From Chitinophagaceae bacterium (lineage in GTDB: Bacteria > Bacteroidota > Bacteroidia > Chitinophagales > Chitinophagaceae), in the NCBI GenBank assembly GCA_003455235.1, contig DMRT01000152.1:1-8654 (forward strand): a DNA stretch of 8,654 nt, read 5' to 3'. How positions within the stretch are numbered: position 1 is the stretch's first letter; each line of letters opens with the position of its first letter. Shown in pieces: positions 1 through 6,126 of this stretch. Made by a program: the position numbers and the translations under genes. The notes beneath the pieces were generated by a model. That model was not told the DNA's origin, made no database searches, and was given only the letters and a program-made list of their open reading frames with translations.

Positions 1-33
1 AATAAGAAAATAAAGGAACCGGGTTGGTCTCAT
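1..33 (-). CDS. Possible 5' end of a further minus-strand gene (partial)
   Basis: An ATG at 33 reading leftwards gives MRPTRFLYFLI before the window ends. A basic start followed by a hydrophobic run would suit a signal peptide or a first membrane helix. A second ATG, at 37 in another frame, gives MDETNPVPLFSY and is equally open to the edge. A perfect TAnnTTTG -7 match lies just upstream (51-58). Eleven codons cannot establish a gene, so this is only a candidate for what follows the helicase gene. Confidence 0.22.
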   Translation of the reverse strand, partial: MRPTRFLYFLI

Positions 34-50
34 CCATTCATTTTAAAGTG

Positions 51-58
51 CAAACTTA
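51..58 (-). promoter_or_regulatory. Candidate Bacteroidota -7 element TAAGTTTG
   Basis: On the minus strand, 58 to 51 reads TAAGTTTG, a full match to TAnnTTTG. I see no clear TTTG 19-21 bp upstream. It lies in the gap after the helicase stop and would start a transcript about 10-14 bases before the candidate ATGs at 37 and 33. An 8-mer with two free positions is weak evidence alone. The rest of 34-102 shows no gene and only a 4-bp CCTG/CAGG hairpin (76-86), not a convincing terminator. Confidence 0.3.
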
Positions 59-102
59 ACTTCTTTACCCTATTCCTGTTCCAGGTAAGTGGGGAGAATC
101 TG

Positions 103-3100
103 TTAAATATCTTCTGTTTCGCTCGCTTCCAGTTCGTGCAATGCCACAGCCAGGTTATTGTCTTTGATGAAACTGCACCAGTGGCAATCCGCTTTACCAC
201 AGCCGGTATAAAAATCCCGGTTCTGGATTTTTTCCCAAACCGTGCTGATCTGCTGCTTCACGGTTTCAATATCCTGCGGGGTGATCACTATCTTGATCTT
301 GCGGTATTCCTTCTTTTTATCCGGTTCAATAAAATCAAATTCAGTGCTGATCACCCGCCACTCTTTCTGTTCATAATTGTCAACAAGAATTTTATAAAAC
401 ACGGCCTGCCGCCAGTAATCACCTCCGTTGGGATCCTTTTCGTGCGGCTGCTTCAGCTTGGGAATTGCCTTGTCGATATCGCCGGTTTTATAATCCACTA
501 CATTCACATTCTTGCCGTCAAATTCCAGTTTGTCGAGTTTGCCTTTGAGCGGAACCCCGTTCATTACCACGCCGCGGATATTGCGTTCCACCGCCACCAC
601 TTTGTTCCAGCTGTTCACATAACCGGCATAATAATTCCGCAGTACTTCATCACCGTATTCCATCCGGCGGAGGAAGGCTTCTTTGGTAAAATGTTCCCGG
701 TGACGGTTCATGTACCAGTTGAAGTCGGCAATCACCTCGTCTACGGGCGGGAAACGCTCGGGTTTGCTTTCCTGCATTTTCCGGAACAGGCGTTCCAGCG
801 CATGGTGTACCGCACTGCCGAACTCGGTGGCTTCGCTTTTGCCGGTAGGTATGCGGATGAGGTTTTTGTAATAAAACTCCAGCGGGCAATGGAGGTAATT
901 GCTGAGTGCCGTAACGTTCATGACAAATTTTTCGAGCAACCCCGAAATAAAATCTTCTTCAGCTTTTTCAATTTCCGGCGCCTGTGCGTTCAGCTGTAAC
1001 AGTCCGAAAGCTGCCATTTCCTCTGCCTGCAGACTGATCTTTTCAAACGGCATGTTGTGCTGCTGCTGTATTTCAGCAATAAACATAGAGGGCTCCATTT
1101 CTTTGCCGTCGTTTTTAAATTTAGCGTACGAAATGTATAAATGTTTCTCGGCCCTGGTGAGTGCCACATAGAACAGCCTGCGCAGTTCCTCTTCATCGGA
1201 TGACTGAGGCTGGGAAGAGAATAATGTATCGGGATATTTATACCCGCCGCCCGGCTTTCTTTTTTTCTCCCAGGCCGTTGCGTTGACGCCTGCAATGAAA
1301 ACGTATTCAAATTCCAGCCCTTTGCTTCCGTGGGCGGTGAGGAGATTCACGCCTTTGTCGTTACCGGCCACCTGTACCAGGGATATGGGGAGGCCTTCTT
1401 TCTCCATCAGGTCGATGATGGAAATAAGGTCCTTCAGTTTAAGTGCCGGGTTGCGCCCTGTTTCGTCTTTGATGAAATCGAAAAAAGCCGTAAGCAGTTG
1501 CAGCAGCCGGATCTTTTCTGCACTGTGCAGTATATAATTAACAATACCTGCCTGCTGGATGATGTTGGAAAACAGTTGCTGTAATGTAACGTTCGGAACA
1601 TCCGCGATCAGTTGTTCAAGAACGGCGCTGATCTTTTTAAGAGAAGCAGGGAGCCCGCTGTCGAACAGGTCTTTGACGGGTGCATTGGCTTTATCGTATA
1701 ATAGCTTTCTCAGCGAAACAGACGGATCATTGTACCGCTTCTGGTTTGTTTCCACCGTGAGCTTGGCAATGTTGATGGCGGGGATATGGTAAAAATCGTA
1801 GTGCAGGATCTCGAACAGCATTTCATCACCGCCATAAGGGATGTCGTGTTCGGCATTTAAATACCGCAGCAGCTGAATGAGTTTCTGAACAAAGGGTTGC
1901 TCCAGTATATTGATGCTTCGCTTGCTGTACACCGGGATTTCCTTCTGCCGGAAATACGAAGCCAGTTCCTCCCCGTATTTATTTTCCCTGTACAGCACGG
2001 CGATGCGGCCCGGCAGTATTCCTTCGTTCAGTAAAGCGCCGATGCGGTTGGTAATGCCGGCCATTTCCTCTTTCACCGTATTGTATTCGTGTATTTCAGG
2101 CTGGTTGGTAAGATGAGCGATTTTTTCGTTGGACGAAGTAAGTTCCTTACTCAGGCCATCAATCTTTTTTACCAGTCTTTCTTCGTTTTGATTAATGAGT
2201 GTTTTTGAAATGTCGAGAATTGGCTGTGTGCTGCGGTAATTGTGGGCAAGCACTACGGTAAGCAGGTCTTTGGTATAGGCTTCTGCAAAACCCAGCATGT
2301 TCTCCACGTTGGCGCCCTGGAAACGATAGATGCTCTGGTCATCATCCCCCACCACAAACACATTGGGCCTGTCCCAGTAATTAATAAGCAGGTGAACCAG
2401 CCGGTTCTGGATGCCGCTGGTATCCTGGTATTCGTCCACCAGCACGTACTGGAATTTTTCCTGGTAGGCCGACAGCAGGTCTTTGTTTTCTTCAAAAGCC
2501 CGGATCACCCAGTTGATCATGTCGTCGAAGTCATAGCGGTTTTTTTTGCGCATCAGGGTTTGATAATGCTCAAACTCGTTCACCGCTGCCCGCAGTTTTT
2601 CCATCCGTTCTGTTTCCTCGGCGATCTTGTCGGTGCGTACATCGCCTTTTTTGAATTCTTTCACCGCCCGTTTCGCAATGTATTCATCCCGGCTGGGAAG
2701 ATCAGCAATGTATTCATCAATTTTACCGCTGATGAACGCCGGGGTCCACCCTTCCCGTTTCATGGCAGAGAACAGGTGCCGGAGATTGTTGATTTCGAAG
2801 TACACATCGCCGCGGTACCGCTTCAGCGGGTGGTTTTTGGGAAAGGAATCGATGAGGTTTTTGAACAGCTGGATGCTTTCAAGTTCGGAGATGGCATCCA
2901 GCGATGTTTTTTCAAAGAGCGAAAGGTTATCCTGTATCACATCGTTGCAGAAAGCGTGGAAGGTATAGATGTTTACCTTGTATGCATCAGCGCCGATGAA
3001 CTGCAGCAGGCGCCGTCGCATGGCGATGGTGCCTGCGTCGGTGTAAGTAAGGCAAAGAATGTTTTCCGGCAGGGCATCTGTTTCCAGCAATATCTTCCCG

Positions 3101-3255
3101 ATACGGGCGGCCAGTATCTGGGTTTTGCCTGTACCCGGGCCGGCGATCACCATCACCGGGCCTTCAATGGTATCTACTGCACGGCGCTGGGCATCGTTCA
3201 GCTTTTGATATTCTTCATTGAATTTTAATTGCAGTAACTCTTTATATGCACGCAT
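103..3255 (-). CDS. UvrD-type ATP-dependent helicase fused to PD-(D/E)XK nuclease (RecB/AddAB-like)
   Basis: A cytosolic superfamily 1A DNA helicase with a C-terminal nuclease, probably for double-strand-end processing or repair. Helicase motifs are complete: Q motif near 19-28, Walker A AGPGTGKT (38-45), motif Ia (69-83), YTFHAF (97-102), Walker B DEYQD (274-278), GDDDQSIYRFQGA (303-315), NYRST (339-343), motif V with AHGSKGLEFE (641-650), and motif VI YVALTRAEKHL (696-706). The nuclease half has a RecB-type histidine in EFGSAVHHALE (811-821), D908 in GKLDKLE, D921 and K923 in VDYKTG, and QAVFY (950-954). Cys790 with Cys1019, Cys1024 and Cys1027 resembles the split iron-sulfur cysteine set of AddB-like nucleases. 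The 1050-aa length suits single-chain Bacteroidota proteins annotated simply as ATP-dependent helicase. It starts 12 bp after the esterase stop, so it is probably co-transcribed. All key residues are present, so it looks active; whether it acts alone or with a partner cannot be told. Confidence 0.93.
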   Translation of the reverse strand: MRAYKELLQLKFNEEYQKLNDAQRRAVDTIEGPVMVIAGPGTGKTQILAARIGKILLETDALPENILCLTYTDAGTIAMRRRLLQFIGADAYKVNIYTFHAFCNDVIQDNLSLFEKTSLDAISELESIQLFKNLIDSFPKNHPLKRYRGDVYFEINNLRHLFSAMKREGWTPAFISGKIDEYIADLPSRDEYIAKRAVKEFKKGDVRTDKIAEETERMEKLRAAVNEFEHYQTLMRKKNRYDFDDMINWVIRAFEENKDLLSAYQEKFQYVLVDEYQDTSGIQNRLVHLLINYWDRPNVFVVGDDDQSIYRFQGANVENMLGFAEAYTKDLLTVVLAHNYRSTQPILDISKTLINQNEERLVKKIDGLSKELTSSNEKIAHLTNQPEIHEYNTVKEEMAGITNRIGALLNEGILPGRIAVLYRENKYGEELASYFRQKEIPVYSKRSINILEQPFVQKLIQLLRYLNAEHDIPYGGDEMLFEILHYDFYHIPAINIAKLTVETNQKRYNDPSVSLRKLLYDKANAPVKDLFDSGLPASLKKISAVLEQLIADVPNVTLQQLFSNIIQQAGIVNYILHSAEKIRLLQLLTAFFDFIKDETGRNPALKLKDLISIIDLMEKEGLPISLVQVAGNDKGVNLLTAHGSKGLEFEYVFIAGVNATAWEKKRKPGGGYKYPDTLFSSQPQSSDEEELRRLFYVALTRAEKHLYISYAKFKNDGKEMEPSMFIAEIQQQHNMPFEKISLQAEEMAAFGLLQLNAQAPEIEKAEEDFISGLLEKFVMNVTALSNYLHCPLEFYYKNLIRIPTGKSEATEFGSAVHHALERLFRKMQESKPERFPPVDEVIADFNWYMNRHREHFTKEAFLRRMEYGDEVLRNYYAGYVNSWNKVVAVERNIRGVVMNGVPLKGKLDKLEFDGKNVNVVDYKTGDIDKAIPKLKQPHEKDPNGGDYWRQAVFYKILVDNYEQKEWRVISTEFDFIEPDKKKEYRKIKIVITPQDIETVKQQISTVWEKIQNRDFYTGCGKADCHWCSFIKDNNLAVALHELEASETEDI

Positions 3256-3267
3256 AACTGATAAACG

Positions 3268-4572
3268 CTAACGGGATCCCTGGTTGCAGGGATACATTTT
3301 TCGGATAAAAAATATTCCATCAAATATCCGGTGCCATGCCGAACCTTTGTGAAGGTACGTATGGCCCAGCCCTTTCAGCCGGAAATTTACGTCAACCCCG
3401 GGATTGGTGTTGCGGAAAGAAGTGAAATCGGTAAACGCATAGTTCATCGAATCGGGCACCCAGCTTTCAAAAGCATTTTTTTTCGGTTTCATCACGTCAA
3501 AGGTTTTGGTCCCGATCCGTCCGGCTTCCCCTTCGTAGGAAGTAAAACCAAGTACATAGGTCTTGAGTGACGGAGGCTTGATCCCGTCAAAAACCCTTCC
3601 CATGTAATGTATGTTGTCCTGCCAGCTGTCGTTGAAATTACCGGGTTTGGCTACATGCCCGTTTTGTGCCCACACAATGATCTTCTTTCCGGCGTATTTA
3701 ACAGTGGCCAGCCATAACAGGTTTTGGGCCATCTGTTCATCCCTGAAGCTTATTTGGCTGCCATCGTTTTTTGCAGAACGGTGCTGGTTGCTTTCAGCGA
3801 TAAGGTTATCAACCACCAGCATCCAGAAATCGTTGGGCGGTATTGCTTTTCCCAATTCCTCTTTGATGCGAAGGAGATAATTGCGCTGTTCGTCGAACAA
3901 CGACTCTTTGCTAAGGCTGGTTCTCCTGCAGGAGTCCACCAGGGGAATGATCTTCGATTCGTAATCCGGGTCGTGGGTGACGGGGAGGTTGTGCGATCGC
4001 AGCACGCTGTCCAGTTTTTTAGTGAGGAAAGATTTTGAGAACTGCAACACCATCTGGTCATCAAAGCCCGATACCTGCAGCGGATCGGCTGTTTGCTGTG
4101 TTTGCGGGATATATGATCTGAATAAGTAGTTGCAGGCATCACAAAATGTCCAGAGCGGAAATATATTGGCCTGCAAGAAGAAATAAGGATTGTTTTTATC
4201 AGCCTGGTCCCACCCGTTATTAAGCCCGAAAAAATCAGCCTCAAAGGCGAGTACCGTAAATCCTTTTTTTTCGTGGAGGTAGCGTATCAATCTTGTTTTG
4301 GCAAGAAAGGCGGGTGCATCGCCATGATCCTGTTCTCCCAGCATCACAATCCGTGCATCACCAATGGCGTTGCCGAATGCTTCCAGGTCGGAATAACCGG
4401 CCGAGTCGGGGGCAACCGACCGGATGGAAACGGTATATTGGGTTACGTATTTTTCAATATCCTGGGCGGAAGACGGCTGGCAGAAAATGCAGAGCAGGGC
4501 AGGCAGTAAAAAAAAATAGAGCGGGTTGGTGATGAGCATTTGCACAAGGCCGGAGGGAGCGGGGTGTTTCAT
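3268..4572 (-). CDS. Exported erythromycin esterase family protein
   Basis: Belongs to the erythromycin-esterase-like fold (Pfam PF05139). Numbered from the ATG at 4572 (434 aa), family landmarks are LGEQDHGD (Glu80, His83), LAFEADF (Glu111), FRDEQMAQN (Arg277) and WAQNGHV (His306), matching the Glu/His active-site pattern of Ere enzymes. The N-terminus holds a hydrophobic stretch, ITNPLYFFLLPALLCIFC, then QPSSAQ, a signal peptide probably cleaved after SSA, so the product is likely periplasmic or secreted. The frame stays open to an ATG at 4620 (450 aa), but a promoter-like TTTG-N21-TACTTTTA straddles that ATG, and starting at 4572 gives a compact signal peptide; 4539 is another option. By my alignment a Lys (92) replaces the Arg55 of EreB. 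The family is broad and most members have no known macrolide activity, so resistance should not be assumed. It is the probable first gene of an operon with the helicase. Confidence 0.85.
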   Translation of the reverse strand: MKHPAPSGLVQMLITNPLYFFLLPALLCIFCQPSSAQDIEKYVTQYTVSIRSVAPDSAGYSDLEAFGNAIGDARIVMLGEQDHGDAPAFLAKTRLIRYLHEKKGFTVLAFEADFFGLNNGWDQADKNNPYFFLQANIFPLWTFCDACNYLFRSYIPQTQQTADPLQVSGFDDQMVLQFSKSFLTKKLDSVLRSHNLPVTHDPDYESKIIPLVDSCRRTSLSKESLFDEQRNYLLRIKEELGKAIPPNDFWMLVVDNLIAESNQHRSAKNDGSQISFRDEQMAQNLLWLATVKYAGKKIIVWAQNGHVAKPGNFNDSWQDNIHYMGRVFDGIKPPSLKTYVLGFTSYEGEAGRIGTKTFDVMKPKKNAFESWVPDSMNYAFTDFTSFRNTNPGVDVNFRLKGLGHTYLHKGSAWHRIFDGIFFIRKMYPCNQGSR

Positions 4573-4602
4573 GTAACGGTGAATTAACTGGTTATAGCCT
4601 GA

Positions 4603-4635
4603 TAAAAGTAGGTAAATCATTTTTCTGAAAACAAA
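4603..4635 (-). promoter_or_regulatory. Candidate promoter of the esterase-helicase unit
   Basis: On the minus strand TTTG (4635-4632) and TACTTTTA (4610-4603) are separated by 21 bases, within the spacing of the Bacteroidota -33/-7 promoter; the -7 box matches TAnnTTTG except for its last base. Transcription would begin near 4597, about 25 bases before the ATG at 4572 and downstream of the ATG at 4620. This supports the shorter esterase. The rest of the divergent gap to 4662 shows no equally good promoter for the plus-strand SRPBCC gene. Confidence 0.42.
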
Positions 4636-4662
4636 ATACTCCCTGCATTGTTATGAACTGGC

Positions 4663-5151
4663 ATGAGTAAAGTTTATTCTCTTCAAACCGTTCAAACGAT
4701 ACCCATTGGTATTGACGAGGCCTGGTCTTTTTTCAGCAATCCGGCCAATCTTCAAAAAATCACCCCGGGAGGCATGAATTTCCGGATCATTTCCCGGCAT
4801 CATGGCGAAAAAATGTATGCTGGTCAGATCATTGAATACAAGGTGAGTCCCGTTGCCGGCATTCCGTTATACTGGATGACGGAAATCACCCACGTGGAAG
4901 ACAAAAAATATTTTGTGGACGAGCAGCGCTATGGCCCGTACAGTATGTGGCATCACCAGCATCATTTTAAGGTAATAGATGGGGGAGTGGAGATGACGGA
5001 TATTGTACACTATAAATTACCGCTTTGGTTCCTGGGAGATGTGGCGAACGGATTGTTTGTGCGGACAAAACTCGGGAAGATATTTGAATACCGGCGGAAG
5101 AAAGTGGAGGAATTATTCGGAGCAGTTTCAGGTTTCAGGTCTGATGTTTGA
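4663..5151 (+). CDS. SRPBCC family ligand-binding/START-like protein
   Basis: A 162-aa cytosolic protein of the SRPBCC (Bet v1/START-like) superfamily, small helix-grip proteins that enclose hydrophobic ligands. Visible family features are an N-terminal strand with a helix (AWSFFSNPANLQKITP, 20-35), the central QRYGPYSMWHHQHHF block (88-102), EMTDIVHYKLP (110-120), and a long C-terminal helix FEYRRKKVEELF (141-152). This subgroup is often labelled cell division inhibitor or CoxG-like, but no ligand can be read from the sequence. The upstream ATG at 4653 runs into a stop within six codons, so 4663 is the start. The natural fold seems to end near residue 152; the last residues (GAVSGFRSDV) come largely from a tandem repeat that also supplies the TGA stop. 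It is divergent from the esterase gene and converges on the TPR gene. Confidence 0.85.
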   Translation: MSKVYSLQTVQTIPIGIDEAWSFFSNPANLQKITPGGMNFRIISRHHGEKMYAGQIIEYKVSPVAGIPLYWMTEITHVEDKKYFVDEQRYGPYSMWHHQHHFKVIDGGVEMTDIVHYKLPLWFLGDVANGLFVRTKLGKIFEYRRKKVEELFGAVSGFRSDV

Positions 5152-5220
5152 TGTTAAAGAACCTCAAACAGAAGAAGACGCAACTTCAAGCCATAAACCT
5201 CAAACTTAAACTTCAACGAT
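5125..5220. repeat. Degenerate 6-7-bp repeats in inward-facing arms
   Basis: On the plus strand consecutive heptamers are GTTTCAG (5125), GTTTCAG (5132), GTCTGAT (5139), GTTTGAT (5146), then GTT. From 5160 to 5218 related units occur on the opposite strand; read on the minus strand from 5218 they run GTTGAA, GTTTAA, GTTTGAG, GTTTATG, GCTTGAA, then after a gap GTTTGAG again. AACCTCAAAC occurs exactly twice (5160-5169 and 5196-5205). The left arm overlaps the end of the SRPBCC gene; the right arm stops 3-5 bp before the TPR stop codon. I infer a simple-repeat element that expanded between convergent genes. Confidence 0.6.
5146..5169. terminator. Hairpin at the convergent gene junction, possible bidirectional terminator
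   Basis: GTTTGATGTT (5146-5155) pairs with AACCTCAAAC (5160-5169) at 9 of 10 positions around an AAAG loop. It begins within the last codons of the SRPBCC gene and lies about 55 bp beyond the TPR stop. The stem is A/T-rich and no T-run follows on either strand, so it is not a classical intrinsic terminator; the location is the main argument. Confidence 0.3.
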
Positions 5221-5222
5221 CC

Positions 5223-5879
5223 CTACCCCGGCATCCTGGTGATATACTTCTCAATCTGTTTGATCTGGTCAACGATCTGCGGGGTGCTGGGTTTAAAGCT
5301 TTTTGCTTTGCGGAAATAATCCTTCGCCGCCCTGAACTCCCTTTTGTTCATCATGATGGAGCAAAGCTGCAGGTAGGCCATGGCATTGTTCTCATTATCG
5401 GGTAACCCGGCCCGGATGGCCTGGCGGATATAGCTTTCGGCCTGTTTTACATCTCCTTTCTGCATGCTGAGCATTCCCAGTTGTAACTTATTAGGGCCTT
5501 CGGCCTGTTTGGTGAGTGAACCACCACCAAGGGAAAGACTTTTTTTCATCATGGCCTCAGCATTATCAAAATCCTGGGCTACCATGGCCAGGTTGCCTTT
5601 CACAGTATAATATACAGAGCGAACCGGTTTGATCAGGAGTCCGGGAAACCAGATGGAATCCACCACTTTTTTGGCGCCTTCCATGTCTCCCTCTTCCATA
5701 TACGATTGAATAAGGCGCATGGGCCCGAAAAGAAAATGACCAACAATGAGTACCACGGCAATAAAGTACAATACAAAGGAAGGCCAGAAACTGGTTTGTA
5801 AATGAGTAAAAATTGCCAGTCCGAGGAAACCAATACCCAGCCACAAACGATATTTAATAACAAGATTCAACCACTTCAT
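5223..5879 (-). CDS. Membrane-anchored tetratricopeptide repeat protein
   Basis: A 218-aa protein with two closely spaced N-terminal membrane helices (about 11-27 and 33-52) and a soluble helical domain. The basic N-terminus (MKWLNLVIKYR) suggests a helical hairpin with both ends in the cytoplasm, placing the repeats on the cytoplasmic face. TPR-like helix pairs are seen at about 57-78, 88-119 (GNLAMVAQDFDNAEAMMKKS), 130-160 (GMLSMQKGDVKQAESYIRQA) and 166-197 (YLQLCSIMMNKREFRAAKDYFRKA), with the usual small residue before each second helix. No catalytic motif is present; such proteins are generally scaffolds, and the partner is unknown. It converges on the SRPBCC gene and is divergent from the large surface-protein gene, sharing its 247-bp control region. 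A TAtcTTTG box at 5948-5955 would give a leader of about 60 bases containing a 12-bp palindrome. Confidence 0.83.
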   Translation of the reverse strand: MKWLNLVIKYRLWLGIGFLGLAIFTHLQTSFWPSFVLYFIAVVLIVGHFLFGPMRLIQSYMEEGDMEGAKKVVDSIWFPGLLIKPVRSVYYTVKGNLAMVAQDFDNAEAMMKKSLSLGGGSLTKQAEGPNKLQLGMLSMQKGDVKQAESYIRQAIRAGLPDNENNAMAYLQLCSIMMNKREFRAAKDYFRKAKSFKPSTPQIVDQIKQIEKYITRMPG

Positions 5880-5883
5880 GTGC

Positions 5884-5895
5884 GTAAAATTTTAC
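5884..5895. promoter_or_regulatory. 12-bp perfect palindrome GTAAAATTTTAC before the TPR gene
   Basis: GTAAAATTTTAC is self-complementary over all 12 bases and ends 5 bp before the TPR start codon. A related half, ATTTTAC (5921-5927), follows 26 bp later, each preceded by GCGT. It could be an operator for a dimeric regulator or an AT-rich hairpin near the ribosome site. Chance is possible in AT-rich sequence. Confidence 0.3.
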
Positions 5896-5947
5896 CCGGC
5901 CACCGGTTTTATATAGCGTGATTTTACACTGTCGGGCCAGGGGAGCG

Positions 5948-5955
5948 CAAAGATA
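5948..5955 (-). promoter_or_regulatory. Candidate -7 element TATCTTTG of the TPR gene
   Basis: The minus strand reads TATCTTTG, a full TAnnTTTG match, about 70 bp before the TPR start codon. A TTTG -33 box is not evident at the expected distance. The element sits inside an imperfect inverted repeat, GGAGC (5942-5946) and GCTCC (5962-5966), with AAA/TTT further in, which could be an operator overlapping the promoter. Confidence 0.42.
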
Positions 5956-5982
5956 CGTTTTGCTCCTAAAACCGGGAACAGA

Positions 5983-6017
5983 AAGAGCAATGCCGGTAAT
6001 TGCCGGCATCGGCTCTT
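5983..6017. other. Strong hairpin in the divergent control region
   Basis: AAGAGC (5983-5988) pairs with GCTCTT (6012-6017), and ATGCCGG (5990-5996) pairs with CCGGCAT (6003-6009) around a TAATTG loop. A single A faces CG between the two helices, giving 13 pairs in total. It is the most stable structure I see in any intergenic region here. No T-run follows on the plus strand, and only TTTCTGTT-like sequence on the minus strand. No annotated gene ends here, so a terminator role has no obvious client; a protein-binding site or leader structure is possible. Confidence 0.5.
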
Positions 6018-6030
6018 GGTTTACGGTGCT

Positions 6031-6077
6031 ATTATTCCCGTTCAGGGGTGGTTAATGCCTGTTCGGGGGGGAATAAT
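6031..6077. promoter_or_regulatory. 9-bp inverted repeat ATTATTCCC / GGGAATAAT
   Basis: ATTATTCCC (6031-6039) is exactly complementary to GGGAATAAT (6069-6077), with 29 bp between. The arms flank the two best GTTC half-sites. A 9-bp perfect match across a short gap is suggestive of a regulatory site but not proof. Confidence 0.35.
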
Positions 6078-6087
6078 TGCTGTTCTA
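6037..6087 (+). promoter_or_regulatory. Candidate LytTR-family operator: GTTC half-sites at 21-bp period
   Basis: GTTC begins at 6040, 6061 and 6082, exactly 21 bp apart, with a weaker GTTT at 6019. The 9-mers CCCGTTCAG (6037-6045) and CCTGTTCGG (6058-6066) match the published LytTR consensus [TA][AC][CA]GTTN[AG][TG] at 8 and 7 of 9 positions; 9-bp direct repeats with a 12-bp spacer are the arrangement known for AgrA/AlgR-type regulators. The third copy keeps only GCTGTTC. The first two 21-mers agree at about 15 of 21 bases. They lie about 45-70 bp upstream of the predicted transcription start of the surface-protein gene, a normal activator position. No regulator gene is in the window. Confidence 0.35.
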
Positions 6088-6091
6088 ACAT

Positions 6092-6099
6092 TATTTTTC
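6092..6099 (+). promoter_or_regulatory. Candidate -7 element TATTTTTC of the surface-protein gene
   Basis: Matches TAnnTTTG at all but the last base and lies 27 bp before the start codon at 6127, predicting a leader of about 20 bases. The expected -33 position is a G-run rather than TTTG, consistent with a promoter that needs an activator. A second possible plus-strand box, TACGTTTT (5954-5961), would put the orphan hairpin inside a long leader. Confidence 0.3.
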
Positions 6100-6126
6100 A
6101 ATTTTTAGTCAACAGATCCACGCTTG

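Noticed and set aside
136..999. Plus-strand open frame of 287 codons inside the helicase gene
   Set aside because: It lies wholly antisense to the well-supported nuclease half of the helicase; the translation is rich in His, Phe, Val and Ile with no recognisable domain, as expected for an antisense shadow.
2242..3228. Plus-strand open frame of 328 codons opposite the helicase N-terminus
   Set aside because: Antisense to helicase motifs Q to III, whose conservation is unmistakable; its own translation shows no motif and the same shadow composition.
3268..4572. Macrolide resistance gene (ere) call
   Set aside because: Only family-level motifs are visible; the protein is exported and a key EreB arginine appears to be lysine, so a resistance phenotype is not supported.
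5148..5405. Plus-strand open frame of 85 codons across the convergent gap
   Set aside because: It begins in the heptamer repeat and runs antisense to the TPR repeats; no coding signal of its own.
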